Shown piece after piece: positions 32,557-42,649 of a stretch of 64,000 bases of DNA. The DNA is from Andrena cerasifolii (lineage: Eukaryota; Arthropoda; Insecta; Hymenoptera; Andrenidae): assembly GCF_050908995.1 (NCBI RefSeq), contig NC_135133.1, positions 558,001 to 622,000 on the forward strand, read 5' to 3'. Under the pieces are notes generated by a model. That model did not search any database, was not told where the DNA came from, and saw only the letters and a list, made by a program, of their open reading frames with translations. Every line of letters begins with the position of its first letter. Within the stretch, counting starts at the first letter, position 1. Position numbers and translations under genes: made by a program.

Positions 32557-32833
32557 TATTATTATTGAAAGTGGTATAAGTCGATCTATAGCTAAAAAAT
32601 CGTTTATTTTCTTTAACATTTTTATTGATTATTATTCCATAATAAAATTACACAAGTTTATAGTTTTAAAAACATTACCCGATTTGATTTACGGATGCGA
32701 ATATTTTGTTGATTCAAAAGCATACCCTTAAATATCCCAATGTATGAATAAATGGACTTATACCAGTTTAAGAAATAACGGCTCATATGTAGGCGTAGAA
32801 CTAGAAGATGTAATTTTTATGGTACTGTTTCAG

Positions 32834-32959
32834 ATGAAAAAGGAGCTGAAAAAATTGAAATACGGCCGTGGAGGCCGCCGAGGAGGCCGCCGAGGAGGCC
32901 GCCGAGGGGGCCGCCGTGGGGGCCGCGGCGGCAACCCCATTATTATTAATAATTATTAA
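32834..32959 (+). CDS. Exon encoding KKELKKLKY + RGG-like repeat
   Basis: After an acceptor (CTGTTTCAG ending 32,833) the frame reads MKKELKKLKYGRGGRRGGRR, continues with (GGRR)n, and stops after GNPIIINNY at 32,957-32,959. The first ten residues match exon 2 of the small gene at 2680-2721 (SELKKELRKLKY) and both are followed by an arginine-glycine repeat, so these are paralogous carboxy-terminal exons. RGG tracts often bind RNA. Whether a spliced gene still exists is unclear because the upstream exon candidate at 32,032 is broken. Confidence 0.4.
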   Translation: MKKELKKLKYGRGGRRGGRRGGRRGGRRGGRGGNPIIINNY

Positions 32960-33088
32960 ATTTCCAATATAAATATTAAATATTTAAAAATATAATATTT
33001 CTAATTCATCAATGATTGCTCATTTTCTTTGTTTCAATGGAATGTAAAATTTTCTCATTTTCTATTGTATCGACATGAACGTTTCAGT

Positions 33089-33275
33089 AACATACTGCTG
33101 AGATTTTCCAGATGAAAATGAATTTAAACACGGTATAAATCGGATTATTTTTAGCATTATTAGATTAGAAATGTTTCGCATTTATATTTAATTATCTAGT
33201 ACAGTTCTAGAAATAATCCGATTTATACCGCATTTGAATTCATTTTAATGTGGAAAATCTCAGCAGTATGTTACT
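33089..33275. repeat. Palindrome, ~69-bp arms
   Basis: 33,089-33,157 and 33,207-33,275 are inverted copies (AGTAACATACTGCTGAGATT against AATCTCAGCAGTATGTTACT, then the ACGGTATAAATCGGATTATT block). It follows the RGG exon; a related piece is at 2253-2330 upstream of the paralogous gene. Confidence 0.75.
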
Positions 33276-33347
33276 GAATATTGAAAACGTGACATTTTAC
33301 ATTTTATCAACATTGTACGCCTCTCCAACCGAGATTACAAGTTGCCG

Positions 33348-34028
33348 CAGAGTGGGGCATTTCGGGTCGAAACACGGCACAAAACATTTTCTCACCCAAA
33401 TCATATATTTATCGTTAATTTTTCCATTTCATTCAGTTAGGACGTATACTTGTGATCCTATTGGTACAGAAAAATTAATGAAATTGGTTTATTTAATGGG
33501 TCATAGTACTTTTTTACAAATTGCCGACAATATCGTGCACACTGTACATAGGAAAAAGTTCCGCATCTTTCACATGTAAAAAGACTTCAGTTACTTTGAA
33601 TTTCAATGGCAGGAAAGGCATTTTTGTAAAAAAAAAGCGTCATTCCCAGACCTTCTCGTCCCTCTAACTACCTCATTTGAACTCCCATTAAAAATAAACA
33701 ATGAAAATTGGGACATTCAGTAAGATATAATTCCAAAAATATCAGGGATATCAAAATCAAATTTGGTACACTTCAAATACATACCTCAACACTTAATTCC
33801 ACCAAAAATTAGTTGAATTAAGCAAACAATAATACTATAAACAACAATACAAATTCTGAAGAGTTTCGTGGTTCTCTTCTTCGAAACCGTGTAGTCGCGT
33901 TAAAAATTAATGAATATGAAAAACAATCATAATACCTGCAATCAACTACCTGTAAAAGAAAATTTGAAGTTTAGCGATATTTTTGTAAAAGGACTTAGTG
34001 CCGTGTTTCGACCACAAATGCCCCACTG
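33348..34028. mobile_element. 681-bp hAT-like non-autonomous element
   Basis: CAGAGTGGGGCATTTCGGGT (from 33,348) pairs with ACCACAAATGCCCCACTG (to 34,028); the inverted match continues through CGAAACACGGCAC. CAG...CTG ends and a 15-bp GGGGCATTT core suit a hAT-type element. The flanking 8-mers (AGTTGCCG, TGCGCCGC) are not a convincing duplication. The middle is AT-rich without a transposase. Confidence 0.65.
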
Positions 34029-34044
34029 TGCGCCGCCGAACAGC

Positions 34045-34276
34045 CCAAATCCTCGCTGGTCGGGACCGGCGCGGCGTTGAGCTCGTATCGCGAGCAGAGC
34101 CCTAATTCTCAGTGTTCGTTTCTCGCTTCTTTTTAGCTGATAGGGGGAGCGAGATGGAACGAGTGTCAGGCGTCCGAAAGACGGAGCGAGACAAACAACA
34201 TCTCGTCGTCTATCTCGCACCACCCTCGCTCGCTTTCAGTGCCTCTTGCTCGCTCTCGTTCCATGAGACAATACTG
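34045..34276 (+). mobile_element. Partial copy of the CAGTATTGTCTC family
   Basis: CGCTGGTCGGGACCGGCG...GCGTCCGAAAGACGGAGCGA...ATGAGACAATACTGTA is colinear with 32,224-32,558, lacking the left terminus. Its left side abuts the hAT-like element ending at 34,028. Confidence 0.65.
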
Positions 34277-34433
34277 TAGTATCTTTTATTTGACTTTATC
34301 CAGATATTATCTTTGCCCATCTCTGTTCTCCAACTGCTTCGCCGTGATTCATTCAAGCCTCCTTGATGGAAAAATATTGATAGGGGAAATGCGGCAACAG
34401 CGCCATTCGACTCTCGATACGTCTCGGCAACTA

Positions 34434-35778
34434 CAGTATTGTCTCGTTAGCGACTCGATTTTGTGTACACGATACCGACTCTTCGCTATCCCCACCACTT
34501 TTGTCTCACTCTTGCCCGGCGAAAGCTAGAGCGAGATGGAACGAGAGCGAGCGAGAGGCACTGAAAGCGAGCGAGGACGGTACGAGACCGACGACGCGTT
34601 GATGTTTTATCTCGCTCCGTCTTTCGGACGCCTGACACTCTGTCCTTTGCGTGCGCGACGGGCGTGCGCGATGGTCGCAAGCGCGTATCGTGGGCACGAA
34701 ACCGCTTCGCAAAATCTTGACGCAGGCCCGGTTCAAGTCTTTTTTGCGCCCTAGGCGAACTTGGCAAATTGTAATATTTTATTTTGAAGTATATTTTAAA
34801 CAATACCAGCAATGAAAATACCATTATGCACCTCTTGTCGACTTTCCGCCCTAGGCATTGGCCTAATTTTGCTTATAGGGACAAGCTAAGCTTACAGGCA
34901 GAGATCATTATGTACATAGCCAAAGAAAGTACATATATAACGCGTCTTAGACTAAATAAATCATTTATACTTTTGAAAAATTAAATTCTAATATTTTCTA
35001 TTTTATGTACATATTTGTAACAACTATGCCAAATTTCCTAAATGAAAAGAAAGCCAATCTCGACGACCTTCGTACAATTGTATATATCAGCAACCAAGCA
35101 ACAATTCATGCGCAGTCGGAGCACATACATAATTGTACGAAGGACGTCGAAATTGGCCTTCCTTTCATTTAGGAAATTTGGCATAGTTGTTACAAATATG
35201 TACATAAAATAGAAAATATTAGAATTTCATTTTTCAAAAGTATAAATGATTTATTTAGTCTAAGACACGTTATATATGTACTTTCTTTGGCTATGTACAT
35301 AATGATCTCTGCCTGTAAGCTTAGCTTGTCCCTATAAGCAAAATTAGGCCACTGCCTAGGGCGGAAAGTCGACAAGAGGTGCACAATGGTATTTTCATTG
35401 CTGGTATTGTTGAAAATATACTTTAAAATAAAATATTACAAATTGCACTGCAACTGTTTTAAACTACGAATAAAAATTCAGAGTAAGGTCATCAATAAAC
35501 TCAAATAAATGTATTATAATAAAGGGCGCAATTTGACAAGTTCGCCTAGGGCGCAAAAAAGATTCGTGACGGGCCTGCGTCAAGATTTTGCGAACGGTTT
35601 TCGTGCCCACGGTAAGCGCTTGCGACCATCGCGCACGCTCGCCGCGCACGCAGTGTTCTATCTCGCTCCCCCCTCCGGCCAAAAAGAAGCGAGAAACGAA
35701 CACTCGGAATTAGGGTTCTGTTCACGATACCGACTCAACGCCGGTCCCGACCAGCGAGTCGCTAACGAGACAATACTG
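34434..35778. mobile_element. TA-flanked foldback element, ~647-bp arms
   Basis: The termini CAGTATTGTCTCGTTAGCGA and its reverse complement (35,757-35,778) are exact, with TA on both sides (34,432-34,433; 35,779-35,780). Arms 34,434-35,080 and 35,131-35,778 are inverted copies around a 50-bp loop, though their outer halves differ by internal gains and losses. Shared blocks include ATTATGTACATAGCCAAAGA and the GTCGACTTTCCGCCCTAGGC pair. No transposase is present, so it depends on one supplied elsewhere. Peptides predicted identically on both strands are shadows. Confidence 0.85.
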
Positions 35779-35865
35779 TATGTCTTTCCTACATTTATCG
35801 GCTAGATTGGACTTCCACCGGTTTTGATGGTACAAGGCACGAATATACCATCAACGCCGGTGACG

Positions 35866-36571
35866 GAGAAACCTTGAAGCTTCATTCTGTCATTTTTCGG
35901 GCTGTCCTGAGTACACGATTCATAAATTCATTATTATTTCAACGTACGGTGCTTATTAGCGTTCAAACGGACCAGACCACCCTGCACGAAAGTCTACTGA
36001 AGGCAACTAAACCCGCAAAAACGTCCACCGTGCCGATTCCAGGACGAAAGTTGTATTTACGGTTTGTTTACTACATCGCGTATACGTAGGCCCGGCGGAA
36101 CCATGCGCCGCACAAGAGCGCCAGCCGAATGGGACGCTAAAAAAACTAGATCGTACGCTTAATAATAAAGGAATCTAACACCTCACATAAACTAAATATA
36201 AATGTAATTCTTTTAAACATATTAAATAGAAAACAAGTGCAAAAAATTGGGGACAACAAAAATTTTTTTGCACAAGGGCGCCAGCTAACCTCGCGTCGGC
36301 CCTGCCTACACGTCACGCTGGTGCTACATGGCTGCAGTGCACCATTAGCGCCACCAACGGAGAAGCCTTGAAGCTTCATTCGGACAGTTTTCGAGTCATA
36401 AATTCATTATTATGTCAAAGTTGGATGCTTATTAGCGTTCAAACGCACCAGACCATCCTGCACAGATGTCTACTGAAGGCAACTGTACCCGCAAAAACTT
36501 CCTTCGGGCCGATTCCAGGACGAAAGTTGTAATTTACGATTTGCTTACTACACGCGTATACGTGCACGCTT
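35866..36571 (+). repeat. Pair of ~215-bp direct repeats around a dispersed repeat
   Basis: 35,866-36,088 and 36,357-36,571 are direct copies at about 85 percent identity (CCTTGAAGCTTCATTC, ATAAATTCATTATTAT, GCTTATTAGCGTTCAAACG, CCGATTCCAGGACGAAAGTT, CGCGTATACGT). Between them lies 36,095-36,300, the dispersed repeat also found at 6265-6475. The right copy ends at 36,571, exactly where the truncated R2 begins. The layout could be a short LTR-type element or a simple tandem duplication; no coding region supports the former. Confidence 0.6.
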
Positions 36572-39500
36572 TTCCTAGCTTGTGCGAGCGTACTCACACC
36601 TTCAAAGGCCCGCGGAGACGGCCCCCTTAAACGACCGATGCCATCAAATGCTGCGAACAGCCATTGAGTCCAATGGAGTTACCCCAGAAACGATCTCGGC
36701 AATTTTTGATCAGCTAATGGGCATTTGGTCCATATCTTTCAACAATCTACCAGAACTTAACGAAAAACTAGATATATTTGTATCGACAACGCTAACAGAA
36801 TTTCTTATAAATAATGTTAACGAAACAGATGAGTACGGCAGAAGTATGACCAAAAATAACAAACAGGACAAATCAAGGAAGGGTAGGAATAAAAATAACA
36901 ATAAAAATAAAAATAACAATAATGCCGGCACTAAAAACAGGAATGCTCGCAGAAGGTACTTGTACGCGAGATTCCAGGACATGTATAATAAATGTCCTAA
37001 AAAATTAGCAGACATGGCAGTTAATGATGATCAGTCGCTTCTAAATTCAGTGAAGCAAGTATTACCCCCAGCTAAAGATATTGAATATCTGTATAATCGT
37101 CTGTGGCAAACCCCAGGACCCACTAGCCCTCTAGGTATAAAGCGTGCAGCTCCATTTGAAATCACTGAAACGTTCTACCCTATAACTGAGGAGGAGATAG
37201 CGGAGCGAATAAAATCACTAAAGAATAAAACAGCAGCTGGTCCTGACGGTCTTTGGAAGCGACATATACAGATAAAAGGTATGCCGAAGCTGCTGACTAC
37301 ACTATACAATATGTTATTGTACGCCAATCATTACCCCAACAGCTGGAAAGGGAACCGCACTACGCTCATCCCCAAGATGGGGAAAGATTTCAATAATGCA
37401 GCCAATTGGCGTCCGATAACAATTAGTTCAATTCTCAGTAGAAGCTTCTCAGCAATTATCGACAAACGTCTGAGAAAATTCATTGTACAAAACTTCCGAC
37501 AAAAGGGATTCACATCAGAGGACGGCTGCAAATACAATATTGCTCTATTTAACGAGGCCATAGCCACGGCAAAAAGGCAAGGCGGAGGAGCGTTTGTAGT
37601 CTTGGACATATCCAAGGCATTTGATACCATTCCACACTCCATGCTACGCATTAGTCTTGAAAGAAGAGGTACGCCAGAGCAAATTATCACCCTAATTACG
37701 AAAATGTACGATAACTGCTCAACTGTAGTACGCGCTAGAGGCGACGAAAATGTACATATTAAAATATTGAGGGGCGTGAAACAGGGCGACCCTTTGTCGC
37801 CTCTACTGTTTAATCTGTCCATAGAGCCGCTGCTCGAAGTACTTGAGGAGAAGACGCGAGGCATAAAGGTTAATGACACCAACCTACCAGTGCTCGCATT
37901 TGCAGACGATATAGTTCTCCTGGCCAAGGACAGAGATGAGGCGCTAAAGCAATTAGATTATGTGGCTCAGTACCTGGAAGACCTAGGTATGAGTATATCC
38001 GCCAATAAATGTGCATGTTTTGAAATGAAAAGGTTAAAAGACACTTGGTACATAAAGGAAATGCAACTAAAAATTGGAAACGAGGATATACCAAATGTGA
38101 ACCCAGACGAAATTTTTAAGTACCTGGGCGCCAATATGGGTCCGTGGAAGGGCTTATATCGCAATGTAGTTGTGCCCGAAATTATTAAAGTAATTAAATG
38201 TGTAAGGAAATTCCCCCTAAAACCTTACCAAAAAATAGATCTCATTGAGAACAATATCTTGCCCCGATTCATATACGGCTTACTAGTAAGCCCTCCAAGT
38301 GATGCAGTCTTAAAGCTGCTGGATGGTGAGATAAGGTTGCAAATTAAGGAAATCCTGCACCTGGTGCAATCGACAGCCACTGGTTTCTTTTACACACCGA
38401 AAGCCAGCGGTGGACTGGGACTACCCAGATTTGAGCATGTCATTAAACTGTCCATATTAAGAAATTCGATCAAAATGAAAAATTCATTAGATCCATCCGT
38501 CTCAGGCCTGTTTAGCGAAAAGGCTGAGGATAAGCTCAAAGTAATTGCTAATTCGTTAAGGATAAACTGGCCGGCTACAGTTAAAGATGTTGATAACGCA
38601 AAAAGACGGCTCAAAAAAGAGAATATTAATCAGTGGTCAAACCTCAGTAGTCAGGGTCAAGGCGTGAACGAATTTAGGAAGAGCAAAATAGGTAACGCCT
38701 GGCTAACTGATCAATTTTTACTAAAACCCTCCAGATACGTAGACGCCCTACGCCTCCGGACAAACACCTTTGGGACTAGAGTCGTTCTAGCCAGGGCCAA
38801 TAAAAACATTAGCACCACATGTGGGCGGTGCAATGCACAACCCGAAACATTAGGACATATACTGGGCCTATGCATGCATACCAAATCCCTCAGGATTAAA
38901 CGACATGACGAGGTTAAAAACTTCTTAGCTGAAAAACTCCAAAGCAAGTATGAAGTATCAGTAGAACCAACCATAAAGGCTAGCGGTAATCTATATAAGC
39001 CGGATCTCATAATTAAAGGTGAGAAAGGCACTTTCATAATCGACGTCACGGTCCGTTATGAAAATCGTGATTACCTGAAGAAAGCTGAGGAAGAGAAAGA
39101 AATTAAATACAAACCGTGCCTTGACCATGTAACTCGAAATAGACACGGCAGCACCAACAAGGTCCTACCTATTGTACTAGGAAGTAGAGGAGTGGTGCCT
39201 CCATCTACCGTTAAGAATCTGAGGTACCTAGGCTTTAAATATAAAGATATTAAAACCATAGCACTTATGGTAATCAGAAACTCTATAGAAATAGCGAACA
39301 TCTTTATCGATTATGATAAAGTATAAATAAAATGTGATATTTTAAAATTTTAAACCTTATTCGCAAACATAACAAGCAGCGTTACCGCTGTCATGCGATT
39401 CTAAGAATATACTCACTTATTTTATCCAATTTTAAACTGACCTATTTATCTACTACTAATTTTAATCGTGATCCTGTTGTAGAACATCAACAACCAAACT

Positions 39501-39604
39501 CTAAATTGACCAATAGTCAATATTTGAATTAATTTTAATATTTACCCTACGAGGGAGTTCCTCGGAAGTATGTCACATGTTCTTTCAAGAATAGACCCAG
39601 GAAA
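36572..39604 (+). mobile_element. 5'-truncated R2 retrotransposon in 28S rDNA
   Basis: R2 elements insert at one fixed position of the 28S gene by target-primed reverse transcription. Here the R2 3' end (…CCCAGGAAA, to 39,604) meets TAGCCAAATGCCTCGTCATC at 39,605, which is exactly the downstream side of the canonical site. The 5' end lacks the zinc-finger and Myb region and abuts non-ribosomal repeat at 36,571 rather than upstream 28S sequence, so either the truncation was followed by rearrangement or this marks the end of an rDNA block. 3' UTR about 278 bp. Confidence 0.9.
36582..39326 (+). CDS. R2 reverse transcriptase-endonuclease, amino end missing
   Basis: The open frame is 914 codons from a GTG that is not a real start; the frame simply enters from the truncation. 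First ATG is at 36,648. Visible in order: a basic low-complexity segment (NKNNNKNKNNNN, ~95-125), RT fingers with NWRPITISSIL (~275-285) and RQKGFTSEDG (~306), catalytic D342 in LDISKAFDTIP, motif B GVKQGDPLSPLLF (~398-410), catalytic AFADDIVLLAK (D442/D443), FKYLGANMG (~512), then the CCHC zinc knuckle (C747, C750, H759, C764 in TCGRCNAQPETLGHILGLC) and the restriction-like endonuclease KPDLI (806-810) ... IDVTV (D821). No stop or frameshift is seen in this part, so the truncation is recent or the copy is young. Without the DNA-binding end it is unlikely to retrotranspose. Confidence 0.9.
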   Translation: MRAYSHLQRPAETAPLNDRCHQMLRTAIESNGVTPETISAIFDQLMGIWSISFNNLPELNEKLDIFVSTTLTEFLINNVNETDEYGRSMTKNNKQDKSRKGRNKNNNKNKNNNNAGTKNRNARRRYLYARFQDMYNKCPKKLADMAVNDDQSLLNSVKQVLPPAKDIEYLYNRLWQTPGPTSPLGIKRAAPFEITETFYPITEEEIAERIKSLKNKTAAGPDGLWKRHIQIKGMPKLLTTLYNMLLYANHYPNSWKGNRTTLIPKMGKDFNNAANWRPITISSILSRSFSAIIDKRLRKFIVQNFRQKGFTSEDGCKYNIALFNEAIATAKRQGGGAFVVLDISKAFDTIPHSMLRISLERRGTPEQIITLITKMYDNCSTVVRARGDENVHIKILRGVKQGDPLSPLLFNLSIEPLLEVLEEKTRGIKVNDTNLPVLAFADDIVLLAKDRDEALKQLDYVAQYLEDLGMSISANKCACFEMKRLKDTWYIKEMQLKIGNEDIPNVNPDEIFKYLGANMGPWKGLYRNVVVPEIIKVIKCVRKFPLKPYQKIDLIENNILPRFIYGLLVSPPSDAVLKLLDGEIRLQIKEILHLVQSTATGFFYTPKASGGLGLPRFEHVIKLSILRNSIKMKNSLDPSVSGLFSEKAEDKLKVIANSLRINWPATVKDVDNAKRRLKKENINQWSNLSSQGQGVNEFRKSKIGNAWLTDQFLLKPSRYVDALRLRTNTFGTRVVLARANKNISTTCGRCNAQPETLGHILGLCMHTKSLRIKRHDEVKNFLAEKLQSKYEVSVEPTIKASGNLYKPDLIIKGEKGTFIIDVTVRYENRDYLKKAEEEKEIKYKPCLDHVTRNRHGSTNKVLPIVLGSRGVVPPSTVKNLRYLGFKYKDIKTIALMVIRNSIEIANIFIDYDKV

Positions 39605-39678
<74 letters not shown>

Positions 39679-39723
39679 TTCTAGCGAAACCACTGCCAAG
39701 GGAACGGGATTGGAAAAATTACT

Positions 39724-39755
<32 letters not shown>

Positions 39756-40175
39756 TTCTGGCACTGTAAGGAGACATGAGAGGTGTAGCATAAGTGGGAG
39801 ATGGCAACATCGCCGGTGAAATACCACTTCTTTCATCGTTTCTTTACTTACTCGGTTGGGCGGAGCGCGTGCCCCGAGGTTTCGACCCGGTTGTCACGGT
39901 GTTCTAGAGCCAAGCGTGTAAGAGTGGCGTGAAGTCAAGTAGGCCCATCGCCGACAATACTCCCGCGTGATCCGATTCGAGGACAATGCCAGGCGGGGAG
40001 TTTGACTGGGGCGGTACATCTGTCAAAGAATAACGCAGGTGCCCTAAGGCCAGCTTAGCGAGGACAGAAACCTCGCGTAGAGCAAAAGGGCAAAAGCTGG
40101 CTTGATCTCGATGTTCAGTACGCGTAGAGACTGCGAAAGCACGGCCTATCGATCCTTTTGGCTTGAAGAGTTTTC

Positions 40176-40210
<35 letters not shown>

Positions 40211-40245
40211 ATGGCTTGTGGCGGCCAAGCGTTCATAGCGACGTT

Positions 40246-40283
<38 letters not shown>

Positions 40284-40325
40284 CGAAGCAGAATTCGCCA
40301 AGCGTCGGATTGTTCACCCGCTAAC

Positions 40326-40376
<51 letters not shown>

Positions 40377-40853
40377 TCTGATGACTAGTCGTTGCGATAG
40401 TAATCCTGCTCAGTACGAGAGGAACCGCAGGTTCGGACATTTGGTTCACGCAATCGGTCGAGCGGCCGGTGGTGCGAAGCTACCATCCGTGGGATTATGC
40501 CTGAACGCCTCTAAGGCCGTATCCTTTCTAGTCAAAGGCGGCAACGATATTTCTAGCAGTCTCGTGTGGGTCGAAAGGCTCAAAACAATGTGCCACTACT
40601 AGGTGGTCGGTCCACGTGGCCGATCATCGCACGGGCCCCAGTTTGCCGTACGGGCGTCTCTGTACCCACCATCGGGATCTCGCCGACTGGTGGACATGGC
40701 GCTCTAACGGTCGATCATGGGTACTCCAAGTTCGACGTCGAGACTCGGAATCGTTTGTAGACGACTTAGGTACCTGGCGGGGTGTTGTACTCGGTAGAGC
40801 AGTTACCACGCTGCGATCTGTTGAGACTCAGACCTATGCTTGGGGATTCGTCT
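39605..40853 (+). rRNA. 28S rRNA, 3' part downstream of the R2 site
   Basis: Starts at the R2 site and follows the conserved large-subunit sequence: ATTAGTGACGCGCATGAATG, GACCCTGTTGAGCTTGACTC, TACCACAGGGATAAATGGC (peptidyl-transferase loop), CAAGCGTTCATAGCGACG, GATGTCGGCTCTTCCTATC, GTGAGCTGGGTTTAGACCGT, and the sarcin-ricin loop AGTACGAGAGGAACCG. The R1 site 74 bp downstream is uninterrupted. Several normally invariant bases differ, including ATAAATGGC for ATAACTGGC, and ATTACTGGGG for ATTAGCGGGG, suggesting a non-functional unit. The 3' end is placed by the GGGGATTCGTC stretch and is approximate. Being R2-interrupted, this unit cannot make an intact 28S. Confidence 0.93.
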
Positions 40854-40889
40854 TGTCGGTTGGACCAGGCCCCACGTTGCGCACGCACG
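40854..40889 (+). other. Start of rDNA intergenic spacer
   Basis: Short unique sequence between the inferred 28S end and the repeat array (TTGGACCAGGCCCCACG). It would contain the external 3' processing region; nothing more can be said. Confidence 0.4.
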
Positions 40890-42649
40890 CGTAGCGCCTG
40901 ACCAAAGTTATTATAATCAGCGGCGAGGCAATACGCCGTTGGGACTTTGATTATTTCGGCGGCGAAGCAATACGCCGCTGGAGAGCAGATCTGACCGGCG
41001 GCGAGGCAATACGCCGCTGGAGAGCAGACCTGACCGGCGGCGAGGCAATACGCCGCTGGAGAGCAGACCTGACCGGCGGCGAGGCAATACGCCGCTGGGA
41101 ATTTGATTATTTCGGCAGCGAAGCAATACGCCGCTGGAGAGCAGACCTGACCGGCGGCGAGGCAATACGCCGCTGGAGAGCAGACCTGACCGGCGGCGAG
41201 GCAATACGCCGCTGGAGAGCAGACCTGACCGGCGGCGAGGCAATACGCCGCTGGAGAGCAGACCTGACCGGCGGCGAGGCAATACGCCGCTGGGAATTTG
41301 ATTATTTCGGCGGCGAAGCAATACGCCGCTGGAGAGCAGATCTGACCGGCGGCGAGGCAATACGCCGCTGGAGAGCAGACCTGACCGGCGGCGAGGCAAT
41401 ACGCCGCTGGAGAGCAGACCTGACCGGCGGCGAGGCAATAGGCCGCTGGGAATTTGATTATTTCGGCGGCGAAGCAATACGCCGCTGGAGAGCAGACCTG
41501 ACCGGCGGCGAGGCAATACGCCGCTGGAGAGCAGACCTGACCGGCGGCGAGGCAATACGCCGCTGGGAATTTGATTATTTCGGCGGCGAAGCAATACGCC
41601 GCTGGAGAGCAGACCTGACCGGCGGTGAGGCAATACACCGCTGGGAATTTGATTATTTCGGCGGCGAAGCAATACGCCGCTGGAGAGCAGACCTGACCGG
41701 CGGCGAGGCAATACGCCGCTGGGAATTTGATTATTTCGGCGGCGAAGCAATACGCCGCTGGAGAGCAGATCTGACCGGCGGCGAGGCAATACGCCGCTGG
41801 AGAGCAGATCTGACCGGCGGCGAGGCAATACGCCGCTGGGGAGCAGATCTGACCTTCGGCCAGGCAATACGACGCTGGAGAGCAGACCTGACCGGCGGCG
41901 AGGCAATACGCCGCTGGGAATTTGATTATTTCGGCGGCGAAGCAATACGCCGCTGGAGAGCAGATCTGACCGGCGGCGAGGCAATACGCCGCTGGAGAGC
42001 AGAACTGACCGGCGGCGAGGCAATACGCCGCTGGAGAGCAGATCTGACCGGCGGCGAGGCAATACGACGCTGGAGAGCAGACCTGACCGGCGGCGAGGCA
42101 ATACGCCGCTGGGAATTTGATTATTTCGGCGGCGAAGCAATACGCCGCTGGAGAGCAGACCTGACCGGCGGCGAGGCAATACGCCGCTGGAGAGCAGACC
42201 TGACCGGCGGCGAGGCAATACGCTGCTGGAGAGCAGACCTGACCGGCGGCGAGGCAATACGCCGCTGGGAATTTGATTATTTCGGCGGCGAAGCAATACG
42301 CCGCTGGAGAGCAGATCTGACCGGCGGGGATGCAATACGCCGCTGGAGAGCAGATCTGACCGGCGGCGAAGCAATACGCCGCTGGAGAGCAGATCTGACC
42401 GGCGGCGAGGTAATACGCCGCTGGGAATTTGATTATTTCGGCGGCGAAGCAGTACGCCGCTGGAGAGCAGACCTGACCGGCGGCGCGGCAATACGCCGCT
42501 GGAGAGCAGACCTGACCGGCGGCGAGGCAATACGCCGCTGGGAATTTGATTATTTCGGCGGCGTAGCAATACGCCGCTGGAGAGCAGATCTGACCGGCGG
42601 CGAGGCAATACGCCGTTGGGACTTTGATTATTTCGGCGGCGAAGCAATA

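Noticed and set aside
40354..40894. Small ORFs inside 28S (for example MRQVSFTLLMTSRC)
   Set aside because: They lie wholly within conserved 28S rRNA sequence.
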